From Reyranella sp. (GTDB taxonomy: Bacteria > Pseudomonadota > Alphaproteobacteria > Reyranellales > Reyranellaceae), in contig JAUXRT010000537.1 in NCBI GenBank assembly GCA_030681635.1, positions 1 to 8,399 on the forward strand: a DNA stretch of 8,399 nt, written 5' to 3'. Made by a program: the position numbers and the translations under genes. Under the pieces are notes generated by a model that was not told the DNA's origin, did no database searches, and worked only from the letters and a program-made list of their open reading frames with translations. How positions within the stretch are numbered: the stretch's first letter is position 1; every line of letters begins with the position of its first letter. Shown in pieces: positions 8,027 through 8,399 of the stretch.

Positions 8027-8038
8027 CCGTGATTTCTA
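8027..8038 (-). promoter_or_regulatory. Candidate -10 for a leaderless aldo/keto reductase transcript
   Basis: On the minus strand GCTAGAAAT, with -10 core TAGAAA (8038 to 8033), lies 6 nt before the ATG at 8026. This resembles the alphaproteobacterial GCTANAWC-type -10 and would begin transcription at the start codon. No recognisable -35 lies 16-18 bp upstream, and no Shine-Dalgarno is present. Confidence 0.3.
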
Positions 8039-8059
8039 GCACGCCCGGGGGAATCGCTC

Positions 8060-8095
8060 TACGCTCGTAAAAAACAGCAAGAGCAACGAGGGCGG
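8060..8095 (+). promoter_or_regulatory. Candidate -10 and ribosome-binding site of the GMC oxidoreductase gene
   Basis: TACGCT (8060-8065) could serve as a -10, giving a leader of about 24 nt. GAGGGCGG at 8088-8095 is a reasonable ribosome-binding site just before the ATG at 8097. No clear -35 is seen at the right distance. The region lies back to back with the aldo/keto reductase promoter candidate, so one regulator bound between them could control both genes. Confidence 0.3.
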
Positions 8096-8096
8096 A

Positions 8097-8399
8097 ATGC
8101 AGGACGAGGGTTCGTACGATTTCATCGTCACCGGCGCGGGCTCGGCCGGCTGCGCCGTCGCGGGCCGCCTGAGCGAGGACGGCCGCTTCCGCGTGCTGTT
8201 GCTCGAGGCAGGGCCGAAGGACTCCTATCCCTGGATCCATGTGCCGCTCGGCTATCACAAGACCTTCAACAATCCGAAGGTCAACTGGATGTTCGACAGC
8301 GAGCCCGAACCCGAACTCAACGGCCGCGTCATGTATCAGCCGCGCGGCAAGGTGCTGGGCGGCACCAGCTCGATCAACGGCATGGTTTATATGCGCGGC
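8097..8399 (+). CDS. GMC-family FAD oxidoreductase (choline dehydrogenase-like), N-terminal part
   Basis: These are the first 101 codons of a flavoprotein that oxidises alcohols (glucose-methanol-choline family); the rest runs off the right edge, and full family members are about 530-560 residues. The start ATG has a ribosome-binding site and is followed by YDFIVTGAGSAGCAVAGRL. GAGSAG (13-18) is the dinucleotide-binding glycine loop for FAD, E37 in LLLEAGP is the residue expected to contact the FAD ribose, and GKVLGGTSSING (84-95) matches GMC signature 1. Threonine in VTGAG replaces the more common glycine or valine of VVGAG. No signal peptide is seen, so it is probably cytoplasmic or membrane-associated. 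The catalytic histidine lies outside the window, so activity and substrate (choline, other primary alcohols, aromatic alcohols) cannot be judged. Confidence 0.93.
   Translation, partial: MQDEGSYDFIVTGAGSAGCAVAGRLSEDGRFRVLLLEAGPKDSYPWIHVPLGYHKTFNNPKVNWMFDSEPEPELNGRVMYQPRGKVLGGTSSINGMVYMRG

Noticed and set aside
7226..8032. 268-residue plus-strand open frame across the aldo/keto reductase
   Set aside because: Antisense shadow of a gene whose catalytic tetrad and family N-terminus are intact.

Overview
The window reads as ordinary chromosomal DNA of a GC-rich alphaproteobacterium. Codon third positions are dominated by G/C, the genes are tightly packed, and the content is transporters plus small-molecule oxidoreductases. 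A soil or freshwater Rhodospirillales or Rhizobiales-type organism would fit, but that is inference from style and gene content; no marker gene is present.

Layout, left to right. Positions 1-921 (+) hold the C-terminal 306 residues of a DHA2 (EmrB/QacA-like) drug-efflux MFS permease, cut by the window edge. Positions 958-5563 (+) hold a complete branched-chain-amino-acid-type (HAAT) ABC importer in the order livM, livH, livG, livF, substrate-binding protein. The four membrane/ATPase genes are almost contiguous: 9 bp between M and H, an ATGA overlap between H and G, 2 bp between G and F. The binding-protein gene follows after 48 bp with a strong ribosome-binding site and a plausible promoter of its own. 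The substrate cannot be read from the sequence. Positions 5574-6737 (-) hold a second, unrelated 12-TM-type MFS transporter that converges on the binding-protein gene with 10 bp between stop codons; its annotated ATG may be too far downstream. Positions 6834-7013 (+) hold a 59-residue zinc-ribbon-like microprotein with two CxxC knuckles. Positions 7052-8026 (-) hold an aldo/keto reductase with an intact catalytic tetrad. Positions 8097-8399 (+) hold the first 101 codons of a GMC (choline-dehydrogenase-like) FAD oxidoreductase, cut by the right edge and divergent from the reductase.

How the parts may work together: the ABC importer is a self-contained uptake system, with periplasmic receptor, LivM/LivH channel and LivG/LivF ATPases. 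The divergent reductase and GMC oxidoreductase share a 70-bp control region and could act on alcohols, aldehydes or ketones, but no pathway link to the importer is shown. The most interesting non-coding signal is a repeated promoter-like TANNCT (or TAGAAA) element placed 6-7 nt before the start codons of three genes that lack a Shine-Dalgarno sequence, suggesting leaderless transcripts. I see no tRNA, rRNA, CRISPR array, insertion sequence, or clear undescribed multi-gene system. No stretch over 300 bases lacks a gene.
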